The position numbers were made by a program, and so were the translations under genes. Under the pieces are notes generated by a model. That model did not search any database. It was not told the origin of the DNA and saw only the letters and a list, made by a program, of their open reading frames with translations. 64,000 nt of DNA from Priestia filamentosa (lineage in GTDB: Bacteria > Bacillota > Bacilli > Bacillales > Bacillaceae_H): NCBI RefSeq assembly GCF_900177535.1, contig NZ_FXAJ01000002.1:1116001-1180000 (forward strand), in the 5' to 3' direction. Shown here piece by piece: positions 17,484-26,223 of this stretch (position 1 is the first letter of the stretch; every line of letters starts with the position of its first letter).

Positions 17484-18395
17484 TCAAAGATTAGATTCTC
17501 GCTTGCGCCATCTTCTTCTATAAATCCAATCCTTTTTATTAAAAGAAAAACTGTTCATTTGGGCAATTAAAATTCCACATATGATAATAAATGCGCCTGC
17601 AGCATCTCTTAATGTGAATACCTCATTTAAGAAAAGAACGGCGAACAACGCTGCAAAAATAGGCTCAGTCGCAAAAATCAAACTCGTATGCGTTGGTGTT
17701 GTATAGCGCTGTGCTACTGCTTGACAAATAAATCCTACTGCACTACAGAATATTCCCAGTCCTAAAATGGCGACCCAGCTCTCTCCTGTTGAAGGAAGTG
17801 AAGGATCTTCAAAAATCAGACTGAACAGAAGAGCAATTCCTCCTGCAAATCCGAGCTGAAGCACACCAAGTGTTATAGAATCTTCTCCTTTTGTTAATTT
17901 TCCTGTTAAGAGAATATGAATAGCATAGCATAGTGCTGTGCCTATGCATAAAGCATCTCCTGTATTAATGCTTAATGAGCCTTTTAACGTTAGAATGCCA
18001 ATCCCTGTTAAAGAAAATAAAACGCCGAGAGAAATGGGCAGAGACGGCAGTTTTCTAATGATTAGACAGTGAAGAATAGGAACAAATATGACTGTAAGAC
18101 TAACGAGAAAACCTGCGCTAGATGCCGAGGTCATTCCTACTCCAAACGTAACGGAAGAAAAAACAAGAAATAGCATCATACCAAGTAAAAATGAAAACAA
18201 CACCGTGCTTAGTTTCGCTTTTAATAGCCTTCGATAAAAAAAGCCTCCTGCAATCAGGAATGCGAGTAAACATCGAAGCGCAATAATGTTAAAAGATTCA
18301 AGGGAATCTAGCCCCATTTTCATAAAAACATAGGAAAGTCCCCAGAATACATTAACTCCAACCATCATTAGATTGGCTCTCATTCTATAACTCAT
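17484..18395 (-). CDS. EamA/DMT-family membrane exporter
   Basis: A 303 aa protein with ten membrane segments in two EamA repeats. The first starts VFWGLSYVFMKMGLDSLESF, and the second half has VGFICQAVAQRYTTPTHTSLIFATEPIFAALFAVLFLNE, here noted by key residues P and E of the family. It ends with a basic tail. It probably exports a metabolite or amino acid. It is divergent from a LysR regulator, the usual control arrangement, with about 120 bases between them. Confidence 0.9.
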   Translation of the reverse strand: MSYRMRANLMMVGVNVFWGLSYVFMKMGLDSLESFNIIALRCLLAFLIAGGFFYRRLLKAKLSTVLFSFLLGMMLFLVFSSVTFGVGMTSASSAGFLVSLTVIFVPILHCLIIRKLPSLPISLGVLFSLTGIGILTLKGSLSINTGDALCIGTALCYAIHILLTGKLTKGEDSITLGVLQLGFAGGIALLFSLIFEDPSLPSTGESWVAILGLGIFCSAVGFICQAVAQRYTTPTHTSLIFATEPIFAALFAVLFLNEVFTLRDAAGAFIIICGILIAQMNSFSFNKKDWIYRRRWRKRESNL

Positions 18396-18517
18396 TACCC
18401 TCTCCCTCTTTTCCTTTCAATGAATATGTAACAACAGTATACAAGAGTGTTTGATATTAATAAAATGAATCTTTATAATTTATTACATGAACAAAATTCA
18501 TGAGAAAGGAGAAGCAT

Positions 18518-19390
18518 ATGAGCTTAGTTAAATTTGAGATTTTCAGCAAAATTGCTGAAGTTGGAAGTTTCACTAAAGCGGCTGATTCTTTACAATTGAC
18601 GCAGTCTGCGGTTAGTCATGCCATCACAAGCTTAGAAAAAGAGTTTGAACTTACTCTTATCAACCGTAATAAAACGGGCGTTACACTAACAAATGCAGGT
18701 GAACACCTTCTCTTCACTATTCGAAAAGTATTGCACTACAATGAAAAAGTATATCAAGAAGCCGCTAGTCTTAATGGACTTTCAAAAGGAACGATTAAAA
18801 TCGGGATATTTACGAGTGTATCAATGAAATGGCTTCCTGATATTATTAAAATAATGGAGGCAAAATATCCTGCTATTCATATTGAGTTGAAAGAAGGAGA
18901 TTATTTCGAAATTGAGCAATGGCTATTAAGTGGAGAAATTGACTGTGGGTTTGTCAATATTACACAATCAAATCAGTTTGACATTATGCCCTTAAAAAAT
19001 GACCCTTTGCTATGTATTGTTTCTAATCAAAGTGAACTATACAACAAACCTGTTGTAACATTTGAAGACCTTAAAAAAGTCGACTTTATCATGCCCTCAT
19101 ATGGTGGCTCTCATGATGTAAAACGACTGTTTGAAGCATATAATGTTCAACCAAATATTCGATTTGAACTTATGGAAGAAACCGCTATTATGTCGATGAT
19201 TAGTCATCATTTAGGGATAAGCATTCTTCCCGAGATGGTACTTGATTCTCTCCCAAAACAGCTACGTGCAATTCCCCTTGAAGTAAATAGCTATCGGTCC
19301 ATTGGCCTTGCGACTCGCTATAACCTATCACCTGCAGGCCGAAAATTTGCAGAAATTACAAAAGATTGGCTAAGTGGTAAAGAACAATGA
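18518..19390 (+). CDS. LysR-family transcriptional regulator
   Basis: The N-terminal winged HTH is FSKIAEVGSFTKAADSLQLT plus QSAVSHAITSLEKEFEL, then a 200-residue effector domain; 290 aa in total. The ATG at 18518 (MSLVKFEIF) is chosen because AAAGGAG precedes it by six bases; an upstream ATG at 18500 lacks a site. Position opposite the EamA gene suggests that it controls that exporter. Confidence 0.92.
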   Translation: MSLVKFEIFSKIAEVGSFTKAADSLQLTQSAVSHAITSLEKEFELTLINRNKTGVTLTNAGEHLLFTIRKVLHYNEKVYQEAASLNGLSKGTIKIGIFTSVSMKWLPDIIKIMEAKYPAIHIELKEGDYFEIEQWLLSGEIDCGFVNITQSNQFDIMPLKNDPLLCIVSNQSELYNKPVVTFEDLKKVDFIMPSYGGSHDVKRLFEAYNVQPNIRFELMEETAIMSMISHHLGISILPEMVLDSLPKQLRAIPLEVNSYRSIGLATRYNLSPAGRKFAEITKDWLSGKEQ

Positions 19391-19552
19391 AAAGAACGAT
19401 ATTCTCTCTTTACTCTTGGAGGAAAGAAAAATACAAAAAAGAAACCGTGCACCTCTCTCCTATTCTCGTTCTAATTTGGGAAGTTGAAATCTTTTCGTCC
19501 AAAGAAGAAGTTAAAGAATACGTAAAACCGCTTATAAACTTTCTTTACTATA

Positions 19553-19586
19553 AAAAAAGAAGCTTCATAACAGAAGCTTCTTTTTT
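19553..19586 (+). terminator. Intrinsic terminator downstream of the LysR gene
   Basis: AAAAAAGAAGCTTC/GAAGCTTCTTTTTT, loop ATAACA. The open frame 19387-19599 that runs across it is not credible as a gene. Confidence 0.85.
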
Positions 19587-19667
19587 ATGTGTTCTTTAAG
19601 TATATTTCAGGAGCTTTAAGACGCTCCCTATCTGCTTGATGTACAACGCAAGCAGCCAAATAGGAAT

Positions 19668-20570
19668 TTAAAGAACAATAGCAAAAATAAGCGGAAGAGT
19701 AACTAAACTTAACAGCGTACTTATAAGCGTTGCGCTTGAAACAAAATCAGGATCTGTATTAAACTGGACAGCATACATTGTCGTGTTAGCAGCTGTTGGC
19801 ATTGCTGCCATAATGATGATAATTTGTTTCATCATCTCATCAAGGGGTAAAAAAAGGGTAAATATATAGGAGACACATGGAGAAATACAAAGTTTAATAA
19901 GAATAGAGAGAGTAACTTTGCTTTTTTGGATGCTCCGAAGCGAGATTTTAGCGAGCTGCATGCCTAAAATAATCATAACAGTAGGAATGGTTGCATCAGC
20001 AACTAAATCGACTGCTTTTGTAAGAGCGTCACCTATTGGAATATGACAAATTTGAAAAAGCGTTCCTGCAATTGCTCCATACACCGTTGGCATGCGTCTT
20101 ACCGAGCGAATTGCGAACTTTATACCATCACCTTCTTCTCCGCCCTTTGCAGCATAATATACCCCAACTGTACACATCACAAGCTGCTGAATGACCATTA
20201 AGATAATAGCAAAGTCAAAACCAGCTGTTCCAAAAAGCAGAAGCGCTACTGGAGTTCCGTAATTTCCGTTATTCATAAAAGAAGATGCTAATATCATCCC
20301 ACATGTTTCGGCCCGCGAGTATTTTTGAACAAAAGCTATTATATACACGATAAGGATTAATACAAAACAAAGAGCAAACGTATATACCGTCAAATATAAA
20401 TAGTCTAAGTTAAATTCTATTGTATAAAAAGTTCTAAAAACTAATAATGGAGACATTAAATATAGTGTCATTGTTGATATCGTTCTTGTATCAAAGCCAA
20501 TCTTTTTCTCTCCAATAAACCCAATGAGAAATATGCTAAATACCGGTAATACAACTGTGAAAAATGTCAT
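19668..20570 (-). CDS. AEC-family (auxin efflux carrier/malate permease) transporter
   Basis: A 300 aa membrane protein with about ten segments. Family features include the early FLIGFIGEKKIGFDTRTIST, the crossover NNGNYGTPVALLLFG with its central N-GxP, and AMPTAANTTMYAVQF near the C-terminus. The ATG at 20570 has an AAAGGTG site; an earlier in-frame Met at 20591 does not. Substrate unknown, probably an organic acid. Confidence 0.88.
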   Translation of the reverse strand: MTFFTVVLPVFSIFLIGFIGEKKIGFDTRTISTMTLYLMSPLLVFRTFYTIEFNLDYLYLTVYTFALCFVLILIVYIIAFVQKYSRAETCGMILASSFMNNGNYGTPVALLLFGTAGFDFAIILMVIQQLVMCTVGVYYAAKGGEEGDGIKFAIRSVRRMPTVYGAIAGTLFQICHIPIGDALTKAVDLVADATIPTVMIILGMQLAKISLRSIQKSKVTLSILIKLCISPCVSYIFTLFLPLDEMMKQIIIIMAAMPTAANTTMYAVQFNTDPDFVSSATLISTLLSLVTLPLIFAIVL

Positions 20571-20966
20571 TTTATTCACCTTTATTATCATTATTTAAAG
20601 CTATGTAACAAGCTTTCCTAACACTTTAAAAGCAATCTATATTATTTATAGATTGCTTTGTCAATGAAATACGCTCTTTCTGTTTCAATCTATTTATTCT
20701 TTTCGAAAGCATCAATGGATTTTCTAGCATATATAATACCTGAATGTGCTCCCCCATTCTTCCCCTTATCCAATAACTTAATAAACAGAATATTAAATTA
20801 ACTTTATTTAATATTATATTTCTCTCCTTATAAACAATCAACAGTTATCGTTTTTATTTTCCTCAAGTGTATGAAAAGTGTTTCATTTTGAAACAAATTC
20901 ACCAAACTCCATTTTCATAACAAAAAACACCCTCAAACTGAAGGTGTTTTCTCATAGGGAAACCCA
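20571..20966. other. Intergenic region with two terminator-like hairpins
   Basis: A hairpin AAAGCAATCTATA/TATAGATTGCTTT lies at 20629-20659. A minus-strand terminator (AAAACACC/AGGTGTTTT, T6 on the minus strand) at 20922-20950 follows the decayed esterase. I see no gene. Confidence 0.6.
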
Positions 20967-21115
20967 TTAACTTTCTTCATACCGCTTTGCAGCTTCTCTC
21001 CCTTCTGGAGCCATGAGCTGATGTCCTGCTGTGGCCAAGAAATGTGAATATTAGCACCCGCTTTTCCTAACAGATCATAAAGCTCTTTTCATTCTTCAGC
21101 TGTACACATTCTCCA
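20967..21115 (-). pseudogene. C-terminal remnant of a carboxylesterase/phospholipase (MhqD/YodD-like)
   Basis: In two frames the minus strand reads WRMCTAEE-stop-KELYDLL, GKAGANIHISW, then GHQLMAPEGREAAKRYEES and a stop at 20967. This resembles the end of bacterial alpha/beta-hydrolase carboxylesterases (LLKKAGA...W...GHQLT..E...AK.WY), including the catalytic His in GHQL. One in-frame TGA and one frameshift separate the pieces, and the N-terminal 150 residues are absent. Confidence 0.6.
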
Positions 21116-21131
21116 ATAAAACCCCGTATAT

Positions 21132-21317
21132 GTGTTAGATTCGGTAGCTTTATTCCTCTTCGTAGTATCATTGGATGCTGCGAAATGTCACCTTTTAAAG
21201 CATCCTCATAGTGAAAATCAGAATAGAGAACTTTTTATCGTAAGCCCTTGCGGAACGTGTAGAGAGCTTATGTATGATTGTGCCCCAGACTGCTACGTCA
21301 TTTTAGAGGCCTATTAG
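21132..21317 (+). pseudogene. Cytidine/blasticidin-type deaminase C-terminal fragment
   Basis: The frame contains ELFIVSPCGTCRELMYDCAP plus DCYVILE, the zinc-binding PCG.CRE motif of cytidine deaminases. Only about 60 residues are open and the N-terminal part with the HAE motif is missing, so it is a truncated remnant with no start signal. Confidence 0.6.
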
Positions 21318-21422
21318 GAAATTGTAAAAACAAAGATAAGGGAGCTTCTTCCATTAAAATATATAAGGAGTTTTCCACTTTTATTTCTGGAGAGTTAAAG
21401 CTTATTTTCTTGTTGTGAGGTT

Positions 21423-21458
21423 CAGTAAAACTATATATAATAATTTATAGTTTTACTG
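21423..21458 (+). other. 13-bp hairpin upstream of rsbRD-like gene
   Basis: CAGTAAAACTATA/TATAGTTTTACTG with an 11-base loop, followed by GAGCTTCTTT. It is a possible terminator for the decayed genes upstream. Confidence 0.5.
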
Positions 21459-21531
21459 AGCTTCTTTAATAAACATAACTATCCAATATAGCTATTAAAA
21501 GACATATTTTACTTACAAGGAGATAAAGTTT

Positions 21532-22377
21532 ATGCATAGAAACAACCAATTATATCATTTTCTATTGGAACGCACTCGACTATTAACTGAACAATGGTAT
21601 GAGTCGATTGATAAATCAAAAGCAGGTGGTGTATATGCTTCTGACGATCCAGAAATAATTGAAAGCGTTAAAAAGCAAAATTACGAATTTCATTTACGTT
21701 TTTGTAAAATGTTTGATGAATCATCCACACATGCGGAATTTCTAGAGTCATTTAATGAATGGATCTGTGCTGTTTCAAAAGATGAAGAGCATTTGAATAC
21801 GCCGATTCATCTTATTCTGCGCGAGTTTTTTAATACAGAAGAACAATACTTAGATCTTGTTGAAGAATTTGTAGAAACGAGCGAAGAAACATACTCATTA
21901 AAAACTATTAATCGCTGGAATCGAACAATTATCGAAAACTTCAACTATGTTGTGACTGCTTTTACAAATCAAAGCTATAGCCATGCAGAGAAACGTTTAA
22001 CGGCTCAAAAAGAAATGATTTATGAATTAAGTTCCCCTATCATCTCCCTTAGTGAAGATTTAGCGTTGCTTCCTCTTGTTGGAGATATTGATACAGAACG
22101 CGCAAAAAGAGTGCTAGAAAATACGCTGCAGGAGTGCTCGTCTCAAGGTGTTAAACATCTACTTATTGATTTATCCGGCGTGCTTATCATTGATACAATG
22201 GTGGCTCACCAAATCTTCCAACTTATTAAAGCCCTAAATTTAGTTGGTGTGAAATGTACGCTTTCAGGCATTAGACCAGAAATCGCTCAGACCGCTGTTC
22301 AAATTGGAATTGATTTTAACGATATGTCTGTTGTTTCTAGCATTCAGAAAGCGTTAGCTTTATATAAATTAAGATAA
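21532..22377 (+). CDS. rsbRD: RsbRD-like stressosome STAS protein, chromosomal copy
   Basis: A 281 aa protein: an N-terminal non-heme-globin-like sensor domain (about residues 1-150) and a C-terminal STAS domain (about 160-278). The start MHRNNQLYHFLLERT is characteristic of RsbRD/YqhA. STAS features include PIISLSEDLALLPLVGDIDT and DLSGVLIIDTMVAHQIF; the T in GDIDTERA and in IDTMVA correspond to the two threonines phosphorylated by RsbT in RsbR proteins. It would sit in the cytosolic stressosome controlling sigma-B. It has a close paralogue at 30538. Confidence 0.9.
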   Translation: MHRNNQLYHFLLERTRLLTEQWYESIDKSKAGGVYASDDPEIIESVKKQNYEFHLRFCKMFDESSTHAEFLESFNEWICAVSKDEEHLNTPIHLILREFFNTEEQYLDLVEEFVETSEETYSLKTINRWNRTIIENFNYVVTAFTNQSYSHAEKRLTAQKEMIYELSSPIISLSEDLALLPLVGDIDTERAKRVLENTLQECSSQGVKHLLIDLSGVLIIDTMVAHQIFQLIKALNLVGVKCTLSGIRPEIAQTAVQIGIDFNDMSVVSSIQKALALYKLR

Positions 22378-22385
22378 TGTAGGGT

Positions 22386-22418
22386 AAAAAGCTTCTGTTT
22401 TATAAATAGGAGCTTTTT
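22386..22418 (+). terminator. Terminator of the rsbRD-like gene
   Basis: AAAAAGCTTCT/AGGAGCTTTTT hairpin followed by A/T. Confidence 0.65.
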
Positions 22419-22495
22419 ATCGTTAATAGCAGTCGTACTTGCCTCTCCTATTGTTCTTATGCTAAAAATCTCTACACCCTATTATAACGTTCACA

Positions 22496-22732
22496 CTAGA
22501 AACTTTTGTTTACTTGTTGTTTTCCTTGTGGTTCGTAAAATGAAATTAAAATAAGACCGATAAATGCAGAAATAATCGGATACATCACATAGTCCAACTG
22601 AAAAAAACTTGAAGTATTGATGAAATTACCCATTGCTTTTCCTATTCCAGATAGTAGACTTAGCACAAAAAACATAAATAAACTAAGAGCAATGAAAATT
22701 GCTCCTATCATAAAAAGCATATATTCCAACAC
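22496..22732 (-). CDS. Small two-segment membrane protein of unknown function
   Basis: 78 aa with two hydrophobic segments (FMIGAIFIALSLFMFFVLSL and YPIISAFIGLILISF). The GTG at 22732 is too close to AAGG, so the ATG at 22720 (MLFMIGAIF) may be the real start. I do not recognise the family. Confidence 0.55.
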   Translation of the reverse strand: MLEYMLFMIGAIFIALSLFMFFVLSLLSGIGKAMGNFINTSSFFQLDYVMYPIISAFIGLILISFYEPQGKQQVNKSF

Positions 22733-22767
22733 CTTCCAAATACGTTAACTCTCATTGTAACATAGTC

Positions 22768-23157
22768 CTACTTACTATTCTTTCCTCTTTCTATCTCCCA
22801 TTCTCTTAAATGTGTGCGAATATTGTACGCCGTTTCTGTAGGGTCTTCCATTTGAAAAATCACATATCTGTATTTTTTATGCCCTGTGAGCTCAATCATA
22901 ACAAGCGGTTCTCTTCTTTCGTATGATAAGAAGTACCACTCATCTCGATATTTAAAGCTTCCCTCACGAATACTCGTTCCAGGAATAGATGTACCAGGCA
23001 TTCTTAGCATGATTTGAGGTGCTTCATAGTAGTCAACTAACACACTATCGATTATGTGATAAGGAATTCGTACTTTTCTTTTTAAACAAAAATAGCTTGT
23101 TAATCCTGTTAGCTCTAAAATAAGTTCATTTTGTTCAAAACGGATTTTTCTTCCCAT
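22768..23157 (-). CDS. Hypothetical protein, possible PH-like fold
   Basis: 129 aa starting MGRKIRFEQNELILELTG after a strong GGGAGG site. Alternating hydrophobic strands and a C-terminal amphipathic helix (PTETAYNIRTHLREWEIERG) suggest a PH-like or GRAM-like domain. This is a guess from pattern; no function is assigned. It contains a short internal repeat, PGTSIPGTSI. Confidence 0.65.
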   Translation of the reverse strand: MGRKIRFEQNELILELTGLTSYFCLKRKVRIPYHIIDSVLVDYYEAPQIMLRMPGTSIPGTSIREGSFKYRDEWYFLSYERREPLVMIELTGHKKYRYVIFQMEDPTETAYNIRTHLREWEIERGKNSK

Positions 23158-23268
23158 GATTCTTTCCTCCCTTTGTATTTTTCTTACAAAAGTGTAAGAT
23201 GTATTGTTATCACCTATATCTTATAATTAAAACAGTGAAATTCTCAGGAGATAAGTGAGGTGATAGAA

Positions 23269-23682
23269 ATGAAAGATAATCACGATATCCTTGTTCTTTT
23301 TGATGGTGTATGCAATATGTGTAATCACTTTGTACAGTTTGTGATTAAAAGAGATCCAAAAGGTCTATTTAAATTTGCTTCTCTTCAATCTAATACTGGA
23401 TCTTCTATATTGAATCAATATGGATATAGGAAAGATTTGGATTCTATTGTTCTTATTGAGGGAGATACGTTATATACCGAATCAACAGCTATTCTGCACA
23501 TTATTTCAAATCTTACGGGGCCTGTGAGAATCCTCTCTTTATTTAAGATCGTTCCAAAACCGCTTAGCGATAGAGTGTATCAATTCGGTGCTAAATATCG
23601 ATATCGATTATTTGGAAAACAAACTTCTTGTATGATTCCCACAGAAGAAATTAAGAGTCGGTTCCTTGATCTTAACGAATAA
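23269..23682 (+). CDS. DCC-family thiol-disulfide oxidoreductase (YuxK-like, DUF393)
   Basis: 137 aa with the family motif DGVCNMCNHFVQFVIKRDP near the start, whose DGVC..C pair is the DCC signature, and a thioredoxin-like fold predicted. The ATG at 23269 sits after GAGGTGAT. It lies 24 bases upstream of a DoxX-like gene, a frequent pairing in Bacillus. Confidence 0.85.
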   Translation: MKDNHDILVLFDGVCNMCNHFVQFVIKRDPKGLFKFASLQSNTGSSILNQYGYRKDLDSIVLIEGDTLYTESTAILHIISNLTGPVRILSLFKIVPKPLSDRVYQFGAKYRYRLFGKQTSCMIPTEEIKSRFLDLNE

Positions 23683-23706
23683 AAAATCGAGAAAGAAGGA
23701 AAATGA

Positions 23707-24186
23707 GTGAATAAAACCGTTTTTTTATATAAATTAAAAATGAGCACGATTACTACATTTCGTTACTTTTTAGCATTAGCTTTTTTCATTTACGGAGGAG
23801 CGAAGATTTATCCTGGCCAATTTTCGACAGGGGAATTTGTTTTTGATTCCACAAAGGATTCCGCTATGCAACTTGCTTGGCATTTTTTCGGATACTCTGA
23901 CATTTATAATTTATTTATTGCAGGAGGAGAAATTACAGCAGCCTTATTATTGCTTATACCAAGAACTGCAACTTTAGGAAATATTATTTACTTACCTATT
24001 ACAGTGAATATTACCATTCTCGATTACTGTTTTAATATCCCTGCCCTTGCCATTAGCTCTCTTCTTACCTTTATGAGCATTTCTCTTCTTCTTTTTGAAT
24101 ATCGAAAGCTTAAAATGATTTTCTGTGATTGTCCACCTCTCGTAAAAAAAGAGATGTCACATCGTAAGAAGGTGAATATTTTATGA
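23707..24186 (+). CDS. DoxX/MauE-like membrane protein
   Basis: 159 aa with four hydrophobic segments. The first contains FRYFLALAFFIYGGAKI and the second begins with a GGEITAALLLLIPR motif, both typical of DoxX-like redox-associated membrane proteins. GTG start with AGAAGGA upstream. A C-terminal CDCPP motif faces the cytosol and might act with the DCC protein. Confidence 0.75.
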   Translation: MNKTVFLYKLKMSTITTFRYFLALAFFIYGGAKIYPGQFSTGEFVFDSTKDSAMQLAWHFFGYSDIYNLFIAGGEITAALLLLIPRTATLGNIIYLPITVNITILDYCFNIPALAISSLLTFMSISLLLFEYRKLKMIFCDCPPLVKKEMSHRKKVNIL

Positions 24187-24260
24187 TTATTTTTGTTGCT
24201 TTATTTATTATCTTTTCTCTTTCCCTCCTGTATTATTTTGTCATTCAAAAAGATGGGTAA
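24183..24260 (+). CDS. 25-residue single-pass membrane microprotein
   Basis: The ATG overlaps the stop of the DoxX-like gene (ATGA), and the product is one hydrophobic helix ending VIQKDG. Translational coupling and the terminator right after it make a real gene plausible. It was too short for standard gene callers. Confidence 0.55.
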   Translation: MIIFVALFIIFSLSLLYYFVIQKDG

Positions 24261-24263
24261 TAG

Positions 24264-24304
24264 ATTAAAAGCACAAAAAAGTTCTATGTTTTTGTGCTTT
24301 TAAT
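24264..24304 (+). terminator. Terminator of the yuxK-doxX operon
   Basis: ATTAAAAGCACAAAAA/TTTTTGTGCTTTTAAT, loop of about 9 bases. Confidence 0.8.
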
Positions 24305-24366
24305 TTGTTTTTAATACTGTGTTTTCCGTTTACTTTCCTGTTTTCACCATTCACTCTTCTTCTGTC

Positions 24367-24597
24367 TTATGAAACCTTTGACTTGCTCCGGATTCCTTCC
24401 GCTTCACATCTTAATTGGTAAAAATACTTGATTATACGATGTTCTTCTAATATAGATTCTTTACTTCTTAATAATGTTCTCTTTCCTACGCGTCGATCCA
24501 TCATACATAACATCTTCACAATAGCATTAGAGGAACAGAGCGCTTTTTCTACAGGCAAACTAAAATACTCTTCAAGAGCGGAAAAGAAGTCTATTTT
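24367..24597 (-). pseudogene. C-terminal remnant of an SF0329-like protein
   Basis: The frame encodes DFFSALEEYFSLPVEKALCS, then MLCMMDRRVGKRTLL and IIKYFYQLRCEAEGI. It looks like the end of the SF0329 family (DRR.GKRRL..., FYQLRCEAEGI), recalled from Bacillus genomes. It has no start codon or ribosome site of its own and begins directly after the amidohydrolase stop, so it is a truncated piece. Confidence 0.5.
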
Positions 24598-25463
24598 TCA
24601 TTTCAAATAGTTTAAGGCATACTGAGCAAGCAATGCTCCTCCATACGGAAGAGCTTCTTCATCAAGATCAAACAATGGATGATGAAGGGGGTGCACAATT
24701 CCTTTATTCTCATTTCGCACGCCTAATCTGAAAAATAAGCCTGGTACTTCCCTTGTATAAAAAGCAAAGTCTTCTCCACCCATTGAAGGATTAACAATTG
24801 AAAAGGAATGCTCATCAAGTATCGTCTTAACCGTTTCTTCTAAGGGAGGAATTAAAGATTTATCATTAATTAAAACAGGCGTTTCGTAGTGATAGTGAAA
24901 CTTGTAATCTCCGCCTAATGATGAAGTAACACCTGATATGACGTTTTCCATCTTTTCTTTCATTGACGCCCTTACATCTTCATCTAATGTTCTAACAGTT
25001 CCACCAAGATTCACAGAAGAAGCAATCGCGTTATCTGCATATCCTCCATGAATTTGACCAATTGTTAAAACAGTAGAAGTGAGGGGATCTATTTGTCTGC
25101 TGACAATTTGTTGAAGAGAGGAAATAACGTTAGCTGCCATCGGAATGGGATCTTTAGAAAGGTGCGGGTGTGCAGCATGTCCACCACTACCTTTTATTTC
25201 GATATTAAAAAAGTCAGATGCTGCACATACCTCTTTTTTAGAACATGTTACATGTCCTGTTTCTACCATTGGATTAACGTGCAATCCAACAATAACATCA
25301 ACTTTTGGGTTTTGAAGAACGCCGGATTCAATAAGCTTTTTTGCTCCCTTTCCTGTTTCTTCAGCAGGCTGAAACAAGAGCTTAACATTTCCTTTTTTTA
25401 ATTTATTTTCATTTAACAACTTTGCTGCACAAAGGAGCATTGTTGTATGAGAATCATAGATAA
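24598..25463 (-). pseudogene. M20-family amidohydrolase, interrupted at its N-terminus
   Basis: The remaining 280 residues cover the dimerisation and C-terminal catalytic parts of an N-acyl-amino-acid amidohydrolase: LLFQPAEETGKGAKKL (catalytic E, metal E), GLHVNP, the lid GGHAAHPHLSKDPI, and GGEDFAFY. Homology extends upstream of the first Met as DSHTT, exactly where family members have the zinc motif CGHDxHT, and then stops at about 25463. About 100 N-terminal residues are missing. I infer interruption by the prophage whose end lies here; the missing half should be beyond the right edge of the window. Confidence 0.8.
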
Positions 25464-25596
25464 CTTTCGGACAAGTTTGTGGTCTTTCTTATCACTTAAC
25501 ATACTAGTAATTTTTTAAAAAAGTCTCTTGATTTTTCCGTGGTCATTTGTGGTCAAATGAAGAAAATGTGGTCAATTTTGTGGTCAATCTGGTCGG
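25464..25596. mobile_element. Putative prophage attachment end with TGTGGTC direct repeats
   Basis: Right after the break in the amidohydrolase gene, the DNA carries repeats of TGTGGTCA or a one-base variant, all in one orientation, beginning at 25479, 25538, 25549, 25567 and 25579. A partial CTGGTC follows at 25589. Clusters of short direct repeats beside a crossover point are typical arm-type binding sites of tyrosine integrases. The core sequence cannot be defined without the other end. Confidence 0.55.
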
Positions 25597-25610
25597 TTTT
25601 TAAAATATGA

Positions 25611-25637
25611 AAAACTCCTGTCTACTGGCAGACAGGG
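25611..25637 (-). terminator. Terminator after first immunity gene
   Basis: CCTGTCT/AGACAGG stem with T5 on the minus strand. Confidence 0.7.
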
Positions 25638-25712
25638 GTACTTTTATATTGTTGTATTGATAGTCTTTCCATCTATATAACTATCACCTCTTTCAAGCCA
25701 AGCTATTAACGA

Positions 25713-26021
25713 TTAACCTAAAGTACTTTTTAATTCAGCTTGTACTTGTTTCAACCATTCAACAGGTGTTAATTCTAAGGCAGGAAAATATAAATCACAG
25801 TTATCTTTAATAAATAGCTCTTTGTCTTGTTGTGGTAAATCTTCAGATAAAAATTTATCAATCTCCTCTATAGTTATTAATATTCTCTTTTTAGTATTTT
25901 CCTCTATATACTCTTGTAATGCTCCCTCAGGAGATTCAATATCCTGGTTAAAATAGGCTATTAAAAAATCGCTTAATTCCTCAAATTTTCCCTCTAACAA
26001 TAGTACTCTCTCCTTACTCAA
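25713..26021 (-). CDS. CdiI-like immunity protein, copy 1
   Basis: 102 aa, acidic. The motif KFEELSDFLIAYFNQD near the N-terminus and the C-terminal LTPVEWLKQVQAEL match the pattern FL..YF.QD ... W of contact-dependent-inhibition immunity proteins (CdiI_2 type). It is one of three homologous genes; copy 3 at 26711 is clearly its closest relative. It should neutralise a toxin domain in the cytosol. The cognate toxin is uncertain, as the toxin gene in the cluster has another gene next to it. Confidence 0.7.
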   Translation of the reverse strand: MSKERVLLLEGKFEELSDFLIAYFNQDIESPEGALQEYIEENTKKRILITIEEIDKFLSEDLPQQDKELFIKDNCDLYFPALELTPVEWLKQVQAELKSTLG

Positions 26022-26146
26022 GAGGATATCTCATTTTCTAACCTTTAGCTATACCTTGCTTGTTTCTTGTCTTCGTTCAGAATCCTGTCAGCTAACTATT
26101 CCATCTTCTAAACTAATTTTATAAGGAGTATCATATAATTAAATTT

Positions 26147-26180
26147 AAAACCCACTTTAATTTGTGGAAAAGCGGGTTTT
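26147..26180 (-). terminator. Terminator after second immunity gene
   Basis: AAAACCC.CTT/AAG.GGGTTTT stem followed by TTTTAAATTT on the minus strand. Confidence 0.65.
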
Positions 26181-26223
26181 ATATATGCTAAGTTTTATTC
26201 ATTTAAAAGCGAATGCTAAAAAT

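Noticed and set aside
19387-19599. 70-codon frame overlapping the LysR stop codon
   Set aside because: It reads through a strong intrinsic terminator and has no family-like features.
20626-20841. 71-codon minus-strand frame upstream of the AEC gene
   Set aside because: Includes a terminator-like hairpin at its end and lacks a start signal.
25480-25600. TGTGGTC repeats as transposon ends
   Set aside because: All copies are in the same direction, there is no inverted partner and no transposase gene nearby.
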